Below, one piece after another: positions 27,002 to 38,803 of a DNA stretch of 64,000 nucleotides; position 1 is the stretch's first letter; every line of letters starts with the position of its first letter. This DNA comes from Lingula anatina (Eukaryota; Brachiopoda; Lingulata; Lingulida; Lingulidae): the NCBI RefSeq assembly GCF_001039355.2, contig NW_019775513.1:545052-609051 (forward strand), written 5' to 3'. Both the position numbers and the translations under genes were made by a program. Under the pieces are notes generated by a model. It was not told where the DNA came from, did no database searches, and saw only the letters and a program-made list of their open reading frames with translations.

Positions 27002-29170
27002 TCACAGTTTCGTGTTTTCCTCTTCGTCTGCACTCCCTGTATTAGTTTCCCTTTGCGCGTCCGCTTTTAAAGACTTACTCACATCTATATGAAATATTTC
27101 TATTTCGGTTTTGGCATTTTCTGAATCTTCTATTGTTGTCGAAATATCTGTGCTATTTTCTTTCATCCCAGAATTTCCACGTAATGCATTTGATGCCTCA
27201 AATATCTCTAATATAAGCCCGCCGATTTTGGTAACTGAAGCAAAGAAAACGGCGCCAAATATGATAATCCCAACAGAGATGAGGATCAGTTCGGTGGTTA
27301 AAGGCCTCACAATAGCGAAGGCAGCCACCAGAGCCACGGTATCCAACACGTAGATCAAGGCAGCAAGGACAAGGCGGTGGAAGTGACTGCCAATTACCGA
27401 CCCGAACGGTGCGCCGACGATGACAACCGGCACTGTGGCGGCCACATATTCCCAGCAGTCAATGGAGACGCCTCCAATGATGACAGCCCTCCAAAACAGT
27501 CCAACCACAGTGTTTCCCGCCATCAGGACGATGGAAGTGGGCGTGGCAGTTTTCTCGCTGACGCGGAACAAAAGAGTGAGGATACTGAAGCTGCAGATAT
27601 CCAGTCCACTTCCGGCAAACGACGTAAACATTCCACCAGCAAAGCCTGTCAGAACCAACACCAAGGCTTTCCACCAGTTAAACATTGGTATCTTCAGAAA
27701 AGTACGTCGCTTGTGGTTTATATTTAGGAAAAATAGAGCAAACGCAAACGTGAACCAGATGCAGACAAATCCCAACTTTTTCTGAGGTGGGGTCAATAGC
27801 GGGCTCACGTATTCCAGGCCAATAATGATTCCCACAGCGCCCCCAAGAGAGGAGAAAAGTATGGCGTGCCATTCCAAGTGGATTTGCATGTAGATGATGG
27901 TGAATGCTGCCGCCGGGAGTCCAACAGACTGGATGGCCATAGAGAAGTCTCTGGCCACGATGGGGGAGATTTTAAACGCCAAGGTCATCACAGGGAAGGC
28001 AACGGCTCCTCCAGCCTCACTGGTCATTCCTGGTAAACAGAAACAAAAAACTGGTTTCGTGAATGCCTACATTCTTTAAGAAAATGAAAAATCCATGGAA
28101 AAGATGGAAACCAATTCTATCTTGCTACACATTTATCAGATATTACTTGCTTTGCTTCTTTGCATTCTTTTGATCTCTTAGGGTTTTGAACATTACTGTA
28201 ATTTTGTAAAGCGTCTGGTGTGTGCACTACCTGCAACTAAAGAGCCTAATACCATGGTTATGGTCATGAAGTATTTATCCGTGAAAAGGCTCTCAAAGTT
28301 GTATCTGATCATAATAGACAGCCATGCAAACATGATGATGGTGACTGGGATGGCAAACGCAACGATGCGTCTGTACCGTACCATAAAGATTTTGTACCAC
28401 ACGGCGTCCGGAGGGAGATTCCTAAGAGCCTCCTCTTGGGCTGGAAGTAAATGCTGACCTAAAAAAAAGTAAAAAGGTTTATTATAGAAAATAATGGTTA
28501 AATGCGTTTTGTTGCTTAATGTTACAAGTAAACCCGTGTCGCAATAGTATAAATCTATTCGATGCGGTGTAACGTGACAGTGTCCCCCATAATGGAGAGT
28601 ACAGGTAAACCTCGCCCTAGATTTTGACCCACTGAGGTCAGGCTAACCCTAACCACTATGACAAAATGGAGAGAGGATTTTCTGTTACACGGACCCTCAG
28701 TTCGTTTCACCGGCGTTACTGTTTTCGCTTTCGGCTTGCTTTTATTTTACATGTGTTTTTTTTATCTGAAATGCATTTTCATAAAATTACTTAAAATGAA
28801 ACTGTACTTTTGGGGGCCTTGAAACGAATGAAATAATAAATTCTCGGTCAATCTGCGGTAGTTTTCTGCGCATTGCAGTCACAGTTGACGGCTGATACCC
28901 TTCGCTTCTTTCTTCAACCCCGGAAGTGAAAATGAGTTAAAATGACTAGAAATTGTCATTTTTTTCTATCTTTAAGCTCCAGAATGTGACCTTTTTCTTT
29001 TAATTTCTTAGTCATTTTCCTTTGTGAAATAAGTACTGCTGAGACAAAACATTACCTTCGCAGAAGTATTTCTTTAGAAACACTTTTAAATTAAAAGGGC
29101 GTTTCCGGACACAGCATCTACAAATTGATGACGTCATACTGTCGTCTGCCGGAGAGAAGTGAAATGCTCC
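27002..29170 (-). CDS. TauE/SafE-family membrane transporter, copy 2 (N-terminus unresolved)
   Basis: This is the tandem paralogue of the gene at 22385-24398, with the same exon plan: 29170-29056, 28458-28231, 28029-27002 (stop TGA), in phase, at least 456 aa. The membrane core differs from copy 1 at only a few residues (for example AAGI to AVGI, FNCW to FNWW). The N-terminal exon (SICRCCVRKRPFNLKVFLKKYF) and the tail after FFASVTKIG are strongly diverged. Both glycine-rich motifs are intact. The open frame continues upstream of the 29170 acceptor to about 29371 without an ATG near its start, so the true first exon is uncertain. The strong core similarity with diverged ends suggests gene conversion. 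Confidence 0.85.
28565..28692. mobile_element. possible relative of the 17149 inverted-end element
   Basis: The left end CGGTGTAACG and the complement of the right end (CCGTGTAACA) are similar but imperfect. The interior shares GAGAGTACAGG with the 17149 element. It lies in the intron between the first two known exons of TauE/SafE copy 2. Confidence 0.3.
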
Positions 29171-32100
29171 CTGAAGTGCAAAGAGATTTTGGTTTAAATT
29201 TATTACACACATTTTCATTTGGTACCTACTGCTGTCACCGTCATAAACTTGTGTGTAAAGTTTACGGAAACCGTCGGAAATCGTTGCAATTCTTTCTGAT
29301 ACTTTATCTATTAAGGTTTCTTCGTCGTTTATCACACCAAAAGTCGGGTCAAGTAACGTAACTCTATTCAATTATTCTTTAAATAAGTGGGCAGTTCTCT
29401 TTACAGCTACACTTTTTGGTTGTAAGGATTTAACGCAGAGAAGGGGACGAAATACACATTTCTTTAAAATCAGAATAAAAAACCACTTGTCATTGTGCGT
29501 GTTATTAGCTATCTTTCACAGACATGACAACTTTTTTCTAGTTTAGCGAAACTCTTGTCTACATTAATTAAAGGCAAAACCTAGTATAGAGATGCAAATT
29601 GCAATTTGGCTCAAAACACTGAAATAAGGATTAAACGTGAAAGATTGAAGGAAAGATTTGCTTAAACCTCGGATGCTCCCTGATGGTAATGTGCTTATCT
29701 CACTTTAAAAGTAAGTGGCAACATTAAGTCATATAGTGAACATGATTTGAATGTAAAAAGGACGAGAGTTACTAATGTTATCCTTAACCCGGTTAAATGA
29801 CAATTTCATGTGCAGATAATCTTACATAAAAAACTGAACAAAAAGACAAGCAGCAACACGGTTTGCATTTCTGACAAAACCTACAGTTTCTGAGACAGGG
29901 ATGCATTTTTAAAAAATGAACGAAAAAGTGAATGATATTAGAATACCACGGTAGCAGCTGAAGTGGTATTAATACCTGCACCCTGATACATAATTGCGCG
30001 ACTCGTCTGGTAATAACTGCAATAAAGTCAAACCCAGATATTATCCAAGCCAACGCATTAAAATATCTTACCAAGTATGGGGTAATAATCTGCTTTCTTC
30101 TACTAATTCTGAGCTCGGAGTGTCACCCAGGGATGTGTCTGTCTTTGTATTAATAATCAGATCCAGCCGTGCTCATTTGGACTGGTAATAAAATTCCGAT
30201 ACATTACGTCTACAGACGAATGCGTGTGATAATGAATGCATTAATTCACGCGGTGTCTTAATGCCGCCTACCAGTCTTTACATTGGGTTTTAATTGCTTT
30301 CGTGAATGAGAACGCTTACACTATGTTACACCTGTATTCATGATGTGTAGAAATTTATTACTTTTTTCAAGAAACATTTCATGATACCAAAAATTTCCCC
30401 AGTGTTGGCAAGGCTAGTGATGTCACCGGCCAAGAATGTATAAAACTTCCCTGTACCAGCGACAGATGGAAAGTGTAACTTTATGTTTTAATTATATTGA
30501 CGAAATGTAATGCAGTAAAAAAAATGAAATAGCACTGATGTGTTTTATTTGGGGTGTGAACTATGTCTTTTATGTCTCATCCATCCCAGACACAGGTTGT
30601 GTACCACAAGCTTTCACAGTTTTATTCACAACAAGAAGGAAAGCAACGAAGAATATCGATTGTTCGAGATTTAACCAAACAAGGTCGTTTTTATTATAAA
30701 ACCCCATTGTTCTAATAATTTTTATTAATAATTTGTTGCCAATATTAAATGTTACGGCTTTAGGGATAATATATATATCGAATATTCAATAAGACTCAAA
30801 AAAATTATGATGTGAGGAGTCAGCAAAAGTTATCATTTACAAATAATTCTACTCAAATGTCGTGTACATTGGCTATCATTTAAAAGTCATATACTGGTAC
30901 TTTTTCAACTTATGAATGCTCACTGTGTATGAGAAACATCATTGACATGGTCAAGCGATCTTTTATTTGTGAAGTAATTTAAAATTTATAATAAACACCT
31001 GAAGGAACACCTGTCGAACGCACACATCAAACAAAAAGTAACATATACATGTAACACCCAAACCCAATATAGAGGTGCAATTGATGTCACAACGTCAAGC
31101 ATGTTATTAAAAATATGTACTGCACAGATTGCAAACTGTGTTTGATTATTTTAGGGTCCCACACGAAGAAGCTTGTATTAAAGTTTCGCTCTCCTGGAAC
31201 CAAGAATAATTAAAAATAATTCATCGTTTAACCCCCAAAAGGAACATACGTTACTGTCACAAATACAAAACGTCCAACAGTGAAACGTTCTACTCACATT
31301 GAAAATTCAGTCATCACTGGTTTTGTTCATTGGTTTATCTCCTACAAGTAACGTTGCTAAAAATCTTCTGTATCGAGAAATTAATTGTTTTTGAGCGACT
31401 TTTGTTTGCTTGTCACAGAATATTTTAAAAAATGGGGAAAATACACCCTACCGACAGTAAAATAAGCATAAATATTTTTTTCCCTTCGTGATCCAAATAT
31501 TATATCAGAAATGTCACACTATATATGATGGAACCACAATATATTGTTCGGTCAGCAAAAGAAAACAGTGTATCTCTTGTACACAAGTACTTGAACAAAA
31601 TGAAACATTTTGACAATTTTTCTAGGGAACATACGTTACCTAGTATAAGCCATGACGCAAAGCCCTTTGAGACACAGTTTAAATATTTATAAAAACGTCC
31701 TTACGTCATGTCTAATTTACCATGACTGAACCACTAAAAAATATATCGGAACGTGGCATAAAAATGAAAATTAAATTCCAAGGAACATACGTTACCATAT
31801 AGGGCTCTTTGCGTAATGTTAAAGACATGGTAAAAATTAAAATTTGAAGTTCAGTTGAGACAGTCGTGGATTTTTCTTCTATACACATATATGTTTTGAA
31901 ATATTGAATACAACTTTGAATTCATTCATTTTTATTTTTTGACATTTCAGCATGTGAAATGCACCTCTATATTGGGTTTGGATGATAAACACTTTCACTT
32001 TTCAAAAATAAGAAAAAAAAAGAGAATTAGTAAAAATAGTAAAGTTAGATATGTTGCATATGCATCAGTTTGACCAAAATTAGTGTGAAGTGGTAGAATA

Positions 32101-33126
32101 TTTCTTGTCAAAATAAAGTGAGTAATTTACAAGCACCACGTGGCTTAGCATGTCACTCACCACAATAACTTCTAAAATTATAACACATAATAATCCCAAA
32201 AATAAGGGCACGGAAATTCTTTTAAAAGGGCAACAGACTTACTCAATTGAAATTCAAAAAATCAAATGAAACTAAAAGGTATGCTATGAGGGATTTGCGC
32301 GCCACATCTAATTATCCTTAAAAAAGCATTTCTTCTACTTACAAACTACTGCGCAACACATACCTCTATTAAAGTTTTCTACCAATTCTAATGTAACTTA
32401 GTTCTAAACGAGCCATGATTGGTTTATAGTAATACCGTCTACCTGACATTCCAGAAGAAACTACCGACATTGAGGGATTTGAGATCTGACTTGTGACATG
32501 TAGCATTTCAGGATAAAAAGCCATAAAAATGTAAGACTTAGGGACATATCACATGCGTATAAGTATAGTTATGATACTGAAAACACATTAATGTGCAACG
32601 ATTTGGAATGCATGGGTATTGCAATTTGGATATATGTTATAGTCTTGAGTAAAATATATCTTGCTTTTTTATTCTTGCGCTAGGAAAAACAAGGTTTCAC
32701 AAGACCTATAACAGCCATCTGTTTCAGATTTGTTATTTGGTTTTAGATTTGTTACTTAAAATTGTTCTTGTTTCATTTAATACTGTATAAATGACTCAGT
32801 CGGTCCTCTGTTGCTGTTGTCTGTCTTTTGATCAACCGTCCACAACAGTGTTGCCTTGGTGATAGAACTGGAAATTGCTCCTCGAGTTCTGAAGATTTAA
32901 AATAATGTCGGTTGTCTATCATTTGTGGAGGGAAAGTCTAAAATTGTATACATGCTGATTCTTACGACAGATATAAAACATTGCGGATAAGGCACCCAGT
33001 CGTAATTTACACAAATTAAAGTCGAACCCATTACAATTTATTCTAGTCAACGATCTTAAAACCTATGTAATTCTTCGTAACTGAGAAAAAATAGCCAACA
33101 TCATCGCCTCCCGGTTGTTGTGTTCA
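29171..33126. other. intergenic stretch between TauE/SafE copy 2 and ABIN-like copy 2
   Basis: The missing first exon of TauE/SafE copy 2 is probably here but could not be placed. The only structured content I see is the repeat at 31055-31982. If ABIN-like copy 2 uses its alternative donor at 33147, a further exon for it should also lie here. Confidence 0.45.
31055..31982. repeat. dispersed DNA-transposon-like element, copy 2
   Basis: The ends are inverted: the left CCAAACCCAATATAGAGGTG is exactly complemented by the right CACCTCTATATTGGGTTTGG. TA lies next to the left end (31052-31053). Internal blocks match 13623-14020. The unit AAGGAACATACGTTAC recurs near 31240, 31626 and 31782. No ORF was found, so it is non-autonomous; the superfamily is not certain. 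Confidence 0.6.
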
Positions 33127-36124
33127 TTATCTTTTCACTTTACTCACCCTTAACTGTCGAAGCTGGATTTCAAGTTCGAGAATTTTTGAATGCGCCTCCT
33201 CTCGGTCTCGTCTCTCGGCCTCAAAGTCTTCGGTCACGGCGCGGATTTGCTCCTTCAACATATTGACATAGTCATCGTCGTTAGAACGGTTAGAAGACCG
33301 GTGGTGATCCTGGCTCATGGCAGCGCTCTTTTGCAGGTTCTCTATTTCTTGATTTTTCTGATGAATGGTAAGACGAAGATCGCGGATGGAATCTTGAAGC
33401 TGAAAGTTAGTGAAAGATGCTATAGAATTATTTTACAGTTACTGCGTAGTTAGAGGACAAGGGAAATGTGCGAAAACTTTAGAGGACTGATGATTAAAAC
33501 CAAGTTTTTTCTGCGGGTGCTAATCAAGGGCACCGTTATACTAGCAAATTTTCATTTTGATTTCAAACAATGAGAGCCAATGTTATTTGAAGCCATCTTC
33601 TTGATTTTAGTTGATTTTAAAAATTATGATCCCTGCACATACACGTTTAAATATTCTACGTTTAAATATTCTCATTCTGTCTCGAAACAATTGAAACCAC
33701 ATGTACATGTAGGCCTATGTACCGTACCTCAACCATTCGATAACATCCCACATTACGTTTGTAGTAGCATTTTCTATGTATTTAGTTTAATACCCATAAA
33801 TATGTAGAGTAAAGGTTGACCATAAATACGTGATATTCACCTGTTCCTTCTCTTTTTCTATCGATGAAGTTTTCGCCTTAGCATTGAGCAGTATCTTGTC
33901 AACTTCATTTTGCTGTGCCTCTGTCAACACGTCAGCGGGCTCTCTGCTGGCGCATGCGCACTTTTGCGTTTGTTTGCTCTTAAGCGCATTTTGCAAACTG
34001 ATCACATAGTTGTCCCTCTCCACGTTATATTTTTGCCAATGAAGGTTAGCATCGATAACCTAAATTCATAAAAAAAAGTTTGTCATATTATCAGAGGCGT
34101 CCTGGTATAATCTATCTATGTTACAAGAGATTATCATGAATCAAAATTAGTTCTTTCTCATCAGGATATGAATAAGCGCTCGTTTTATTATTATTATTAT
34201 TATTTACTACTATACGACCAAAACGTGATTCATAAAAAAGATAATTGCAATTTTTGAAGCATGAACATAAATATTATCCACTTATTCCGTCTGGGGAGTG
34301 AATAAACATTGATGAACAAGGTAAACCTACTGTAGTATCAAAAACTTCCATGGTAATGTTCAGTGGACTGCCCATATATACTGGTACATGTAGTTTAAGA
34401 GACGATACAGTAACATTTACCCTCCAAATAAAAATGCCAGTTATTCACAGAATCAACCTACCTCTCCTAGCTGTTGTTTCAGTTGTTGATTCTCAGATTT
34501 TAATTTGTTATGTTCTGATGATTTAGGTTGCTGCAACAAAAACGTTTTGATGTTTAAACATTTAAAAATAAATCCCGCGTTCTTCTGTATGTATTTCTCA
34601 GATGGATTCAGCAGCCCCCTGCACATGTACAACGACCTGCCAACCACACTGTACCAGGCATTTAAAAAACTCAATACAAAAGTTGGTCGAACAACCACAG
34701 ATGAAAATTTTGCCTTTATAAAGAATTGATGAACCAAGTGAACGAAACTCTGATTGCATTTGCTCAGGACCTCACCAATGCCCTGGCTTAGAGAGATCTA
34801 GAAGACAGTGCTGCATTTACTGGCATTATTTTGTATGAGTGATCATAGCATATCATATCGTTGCTTCAAAGTATACTTATTTATAATTTCATTTCTATCG
34901 CACATTTTTATTTACCTACGTAGATTTATAGGCTGCAATGAATAAGGCAAATCATTAAAAGCTCGCCTACATAAATGGCTGAAGGCGATATACTAATTAT
35001 ATTCTTTTTAATGTCGCCACGTAGGAAAAAAAATGACACTTTCAACATACCTGGCAAAGACTTTTAGAATCTAATTGTTCCGCCAATTTTAGACACAATT
35101 CAGCGGCTTTTGAGAGTTGTTGTTTTGACGTCTCGAAATCAAAATTCTGATTCTGATTGTCTTCTTTCCTTTTTCTTTCCATTTCTTGTTCTCTAGCTAT
35201 TATCTCTTTTCTATCAAAAAGGTCCCCTGTAAGTTCCTAAAACGAAACATAACTATTGTCAAAAACGAATCCTGGATGCAGAAGGATGGACTGCAAACCC
35301 TGTACACAGTCTGACGAGATACACCATATCTGACAGCTACTTGGGTAACATCGACACCCTCCTCTCTCAGAGAAACAATTTTATTTCTTTCCTCATTTGT
35401 GAGCTCCCGTACCTTCAACATGGGGCAACGTGACAGCTGGACTTTAGGACTTTTCACCTTCGGAGGCGAGTGGCGTTAAGTGCCCCAGATGACCGCCTAT
35501 GACATAAACGTGATAAGCCATCTTGAAGTATGCCATATTTAATTTTTTTTCTATAGAAATACTCTTCTATCCAAGACTAGAAAAGTGTCAAATATGTGAT
35601 GTAAAATGCCATAGACCTCAATCGAGTATGCGACATAAATCTTACGCAATGAAACATTAAAAACTTGCACCGTTAATCTAATAACTTAATTATTAATATA
35701 TATACTTATAATTTATTAATTAGATATTAAAACAATAGAACATGAGTCATGAACATCTGTACTGGTTGTCTGTATCACTGTAGCATATCGTGATATTATT
35801 CAAAAACACGCCCTAGGCATTTCTTGATTCACATGACATCTACTAAGGAAAATTAAAATTTTGAATGTTACCTATATCAAATTTTTCAATCATAAGATGT
35901 GATGAATGTACTATTACCTGTGAATGCATGTCTTGTCCAACTGTAAGCCAAACACTGCTATCTTCGCTTGTGGTGGAGGAAAAATTCAAATCCTCCAACT
36001 TATCCAACTCTGCAGTATTGGCGTAAGGAGTTTTCATCCCATTTTTTCTAGGGCTTGGTTTTGGTTTCGAGGAAAATTCTCTCAACGTAGATTCATCAGC
36101 TGCCGAGGTCGATCTCGATGCCAT
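33127..36124 (-). CDS. ABIN/TNIP2-like UBAN coiled-coil adaptor, copy 2
   Basis: This paralogue of the gene at 13325-15488 has the same five-exon, all-phase-0 plan: 36124-35918, 35236-35051, 34530-34462, 34059-33841, 33399-33127, giving 317 aa. The second and third exons match copy 1 in length exactly (62 and 23 codons). The WQRY-type segment reads LHWQKYNVERDNYV. The UBAN core EQIRAVTEDFEAERRDRE is identical to copy 1 and centred near residue 290. The N-terminal 69 residues are Ser/Thr-rich and not alignable with copy 1. The last exon either reads through to VSKVKR-stop or splices at a strong donor (AGG|GTGAGT, donor at 33147), which would allow a different C-terminus. Three kappaB-like sites lie upstream. 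Expected role: ubiquitin-dependent restraint of NF-kappaB signalling, inferred from the family. Confidence 0.8.
35296..35457 (-). pseudogene. helix-turn-helix fragment, Tc1/mariner-type transposase-like
   Basis: Inside intron 1 of ABIN-like copy 2, a minus-strand frame from ATG 35457 includes LTNEERNKIVSLREEGVDV, then VAVRYGVSRQTVYRV, a homeodomain-like HTH as at the N-terminus of Tc1-type transposases. No DDE catalytic region follows, and the frame soon runs into the adaptor's second exon in another frame. It is probably a transposase relic. Confidence 0.5.
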
Positions 36125-36428
36125 AATTTCCCAATTCTTCTTTTACTGAACATTGGCAGCTTTTAAGAATCTTTTAGATCTAAATGGACAAAAGTGGGCT
36201 ATATTTAGAAACACACGGTTCTCCCATGTCTGTTAATTTTTTGCCAACAAATGAGATATCTTACCGGTGGTCAATGTTCAGTCTGTCTAAAGAGCAAAAA
36301 AAAAAAAAATCCCGTTACTTTCGCATCAGGAAAATTACTCTATTAAACAGCTGTTGCTATAAACAGACGTATCACAACCGGTTCTTTAAAAAGTTACTGA
36401 CGATAAAAAAATCCACATTTTTACGACT

Positions 36429-36438
36429 GGAATTCCCC
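36429..36438 (-). promoter_or_regulatory. kappaB-like site, ABIN-like gene 2 (intronic)
   Basis: GGAATTCCCC, whose complement GGGGAATTCC fits GGGRNNYYCC. It lies 305 bp upstream of the start codon. Confidence 0.45.
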
Positions 36439-36907
36439 CAATACGTCATGAATAAGCAAATTTGAATTTAACTGCAAATTATTTCAATTTTCGTACTTCT
36501 AAGCTCTAGATACTTAATGCATAGGTCATAAACACATGTTCAAGTTTCTGTTTTTACAAGTCCTCGTATTTATATCTCTCGGTGTTTGAAAAAACCTCTA
36601 ACTACTTCTCAGTCCGTAATACATCTATATTGATTTCACTTCGATTTAGACCTTCGTAACCGTTGAAGAAACGTATAAACAACCAGTATTATAGCAAAGT
36701 AACATTCTTTGCAAATCACCGAATCTAAAAACTTATCCTACATCACAAGTGCTATGGTTTTAGCATACCTTTGAACTTATTCAACTTCATACGTCCCGAA
36801 AATGCCACGCTGGCCACGCCATTATGACCTAGCTAGTAGGCCTACTGGTTTGTGTGCGCGTTCAGCCAACTGAACAAATATGAATACCGCCCTATAATCG
36901 ACTGAAG

Positions 36908-36917
36908 GGGGTTCCCC
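36908..36917 (-). promoter_or_regulatory. kappaB-like site, ABIN-like gene 2 (promoter)
   Basis: GGGGTTCCCC fits GGGRNNYYCC on both strands. It is about 140 bp upstream of the presumed leader-exon donor. Confidence 0.5.
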
Positions 36918-36925
36918 GCCGCTGC

Positions 36926-36935
36926 GGAAATTTCC
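36926..36935 (-). promoter_or_regulatory. Rel-like half-palindrome, ABIN-like gene 2 (promoter)
   Basis: GGAAATTTCC is a one-base departure from GGGRNNYYCC and close to Dorsal/Dif-type sites. It lies 8 bp from the neighbouring GGGGTTCCCC. Confidence 0.4.
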
Positions 36936-37450
36936 ACTTTTAAGACAAAACAAAGACAGAACGCGGGAGATTTGATTAATAATTTAAAAAATCATCCACG
37001 AAGGAGCCATGTTAAAAGTTCACTTGGTTTTTGCAAAATTAGCACGTAAGACCATTCTTACTTAAGATGTGAAACAAATAAAATATATAAACACTTTAGA
37101 TACATGTACTACTGGGATCCTGGGAATGAGTGTAAAGGCTTAGTCGACAGCTTAGTCGGTAAGACGGTTATGAAATAAATAATAAATTACAGGTAGATGG
37201 GCTAAATGCCATCCCTTAACAAGTTACTACGAAAATGTATTCTTCAAAAGAACAACAACAACAAGATAAAAATAAGATGAAGAAAAAAAAACAGTATTCG
37301 CACTAGTCTCTCTCTCACACACACTCTCTCTCTCCCTCTCCAAAAGAAAAATAAAATAAAATAAATAAATAAAATAAACAAATAATTGTGACACTTGAGT
37401 ATATAACTAATCACAGAAGGAGACAACATCAGTTGCTTACATACTTGAGC

Positions 37451-37456
37451 TTTATT
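37451..37456 (-). other. polyadenylation signal of the 171-aa membrane protein gene
   Basis: AATAAA on the minus strand, about 240 nt past the stop codon. Confidence 0.5.
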
Positions 37457-37695
37457 TCATGGATGTTTCAATTAGTTCCAATAAAGCACAGTTTAAGGTA
37501 ACGGTTCTTCATATTCACTGATACCCAAAAGATTTAATTTTGAAATCTCATTTAATATAAGAAAAAATTTTTTGAAACAAACCGAAAATGTTTCAGATAA
37601 ATAGAAAAATCATTCAATATAAGTTCCAATTTGTAAATTGCTTTTTATTGTCTTGAGTAACTGCATAATCTGCTTCGGACATAGTATTGATATTA

Positions 37696-38416
37696 TCAGC
37701 CATAGTAGCCATAAACGGCGCCGTCTCTGGTTCGGCGTGGATTACGTCGAATAGGTGAAGGTTTCTTCTTTCTGAAAACATAGAAAATCTTGAAATTATA
37801 TAAAGGAAAGTGAAAAGCGAACAAGTTGAGAGTGACGGGAGGGATGCATGAGGCCTATGCACGCTTATATTTTCGAAATCACTACATTCAATGACGATCC
37901 ATTTCCAATATTAGCGAAAATAACGAAGTCGTCCACTTCATGTGATACTTATTTATTTATAAATAAAAATATTTCCGAAGAAATCTTACCGTGGCATTTT
38001 GACGTAGACAATTTTCTGAGATGGAGTCTCTTGTGCAAGATAGGCTGTCAGGACGAAAAAGGACAGTGCAGCTAAAGTGGACAACATTCCCAGCCACTGG
38101 CATGGAGTTCCAAAAGGTATGAAAGTGGGAACCCTCAGCAAAACGAAAAGTCGCTCCAACAGTGAATTTCCAGGAAGCCATATCCCCCGGTACAAAATAA
38201 GAGGCAGAAGAAGTCTGGTGATGAATTCGACGCTGAAATGATAATATTCATTTTTATTATGCACCACTATAATCCAAAGAAATTAGATAAAAATCGGCTC
38301 AGCACTGGTAAAGTAGTATCAGGTTGAGCAATTTAGATTTATAATTCACTGTCTGCAATATTATAAGCAATCATTTTAATTGTGCATGTGATAGGGCCTA
38401 TCTGCTATATATGAAA

Positions 38417-38467
<51 letters not shown>

Positions 38468-38803
38468 AAATTAATAAAAAGCTTAAAGAGATCCAAATGC
38501 ACGCACTGGAAGAAGACATGCAAAAAAAGAAAAGAAAAAAAACGTAATGTAGGGGCAGCAAATACATCTTAACTTTTGTATATTAATTGTGTCTGTCATA
38601 TCCTACCTTCCTTTCAGTGTTTTCAAGAGTGTTTGAAACTCAAAATGCATCAGCGCCAGGTTCAGTGAGCCCGCTAGAAAGATCCATGATGCAAACACTG
38701 GGCTGAACTCTATCCCTTTGTTCAGTGAATAAATCAGGTCTTTCAAAACGGAAAACAAGCCACAGAACGAAGAAGGCGTGGCTGTTCTGCTCAACCACTC
38801 CAT
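37696..38803 (-). CDS. uncharacterised 171-aa multi-pass membrane protein
   Basis: Three exons on the minus strand join in phase: 38803-38607, 38232-37990, 37771-37696 (stop TGA). I do not recognise the family. Hydrophobic spans lie at about residues 32-52 (FASWIFLAGSLNLALM), 68-84 (ITRLLLPLILY) and 112-130 (LGMLSTLAALSFFVLTAYLA). The tail from about 139 is strongly basic (PRKKKPSPIRRNPRRTRDG, ending VYGYYG). The last exon also has a longer open frame running to 37614, but the phase set by the exon 2 donor (CCACG|GTAAG) selects the shorter basic frame. The gene is head-to-head with EXOSC2, 495 bp apart. A small organelle or ER membrane protein is possible, but that is a guess. Confidence 0.65.
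38414..38469. repeat. (AAAT)n microsatellite
   Basis: About 14 AAAT units in intron 1 of the 171-aa gene. Related tetranucleotide runs occur at 23885-23912 and near 37350. Confidence 0.95.

Larger units (their letters stand above)
36125..37695. other. 5' region of ABIN-like copy 2 and 3' flank of the 171-aa gene
   Basis: An acceptor (AATGTTCAG, minus strand) lies just before the ATG, and a good donor (AAAG|GTATGC, minus strand, exon edge at 36769) marks a probable non-coding first exon in a GC-richer patch near 36770-36900. Three kappaB-like sites sit at 36429, 36908 and 36926. Further right are CT-rich and AAAT simple repeats (about 37303-37385), then the 3' UTR of the next gene. Confidence 0.5.

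Noticed and set aside
34505-34800. Plus-strand frame with MYNDLPTTLYQAFKKLNTKV in an ABIN-like copy 2 intron
   Set aside because: It looks mildly protein-like but has no recognised family and no splice signals; possibly a repeat fragment, not enough to call.
37614-37771. Longer open frame in the last exon of the 171-aa gene (NLHLFDVIHAEPE)
   Set aside because: The exon 2 donor leaves two bases, which selects another frame ending at 37696; the longer frame cannot be reached.
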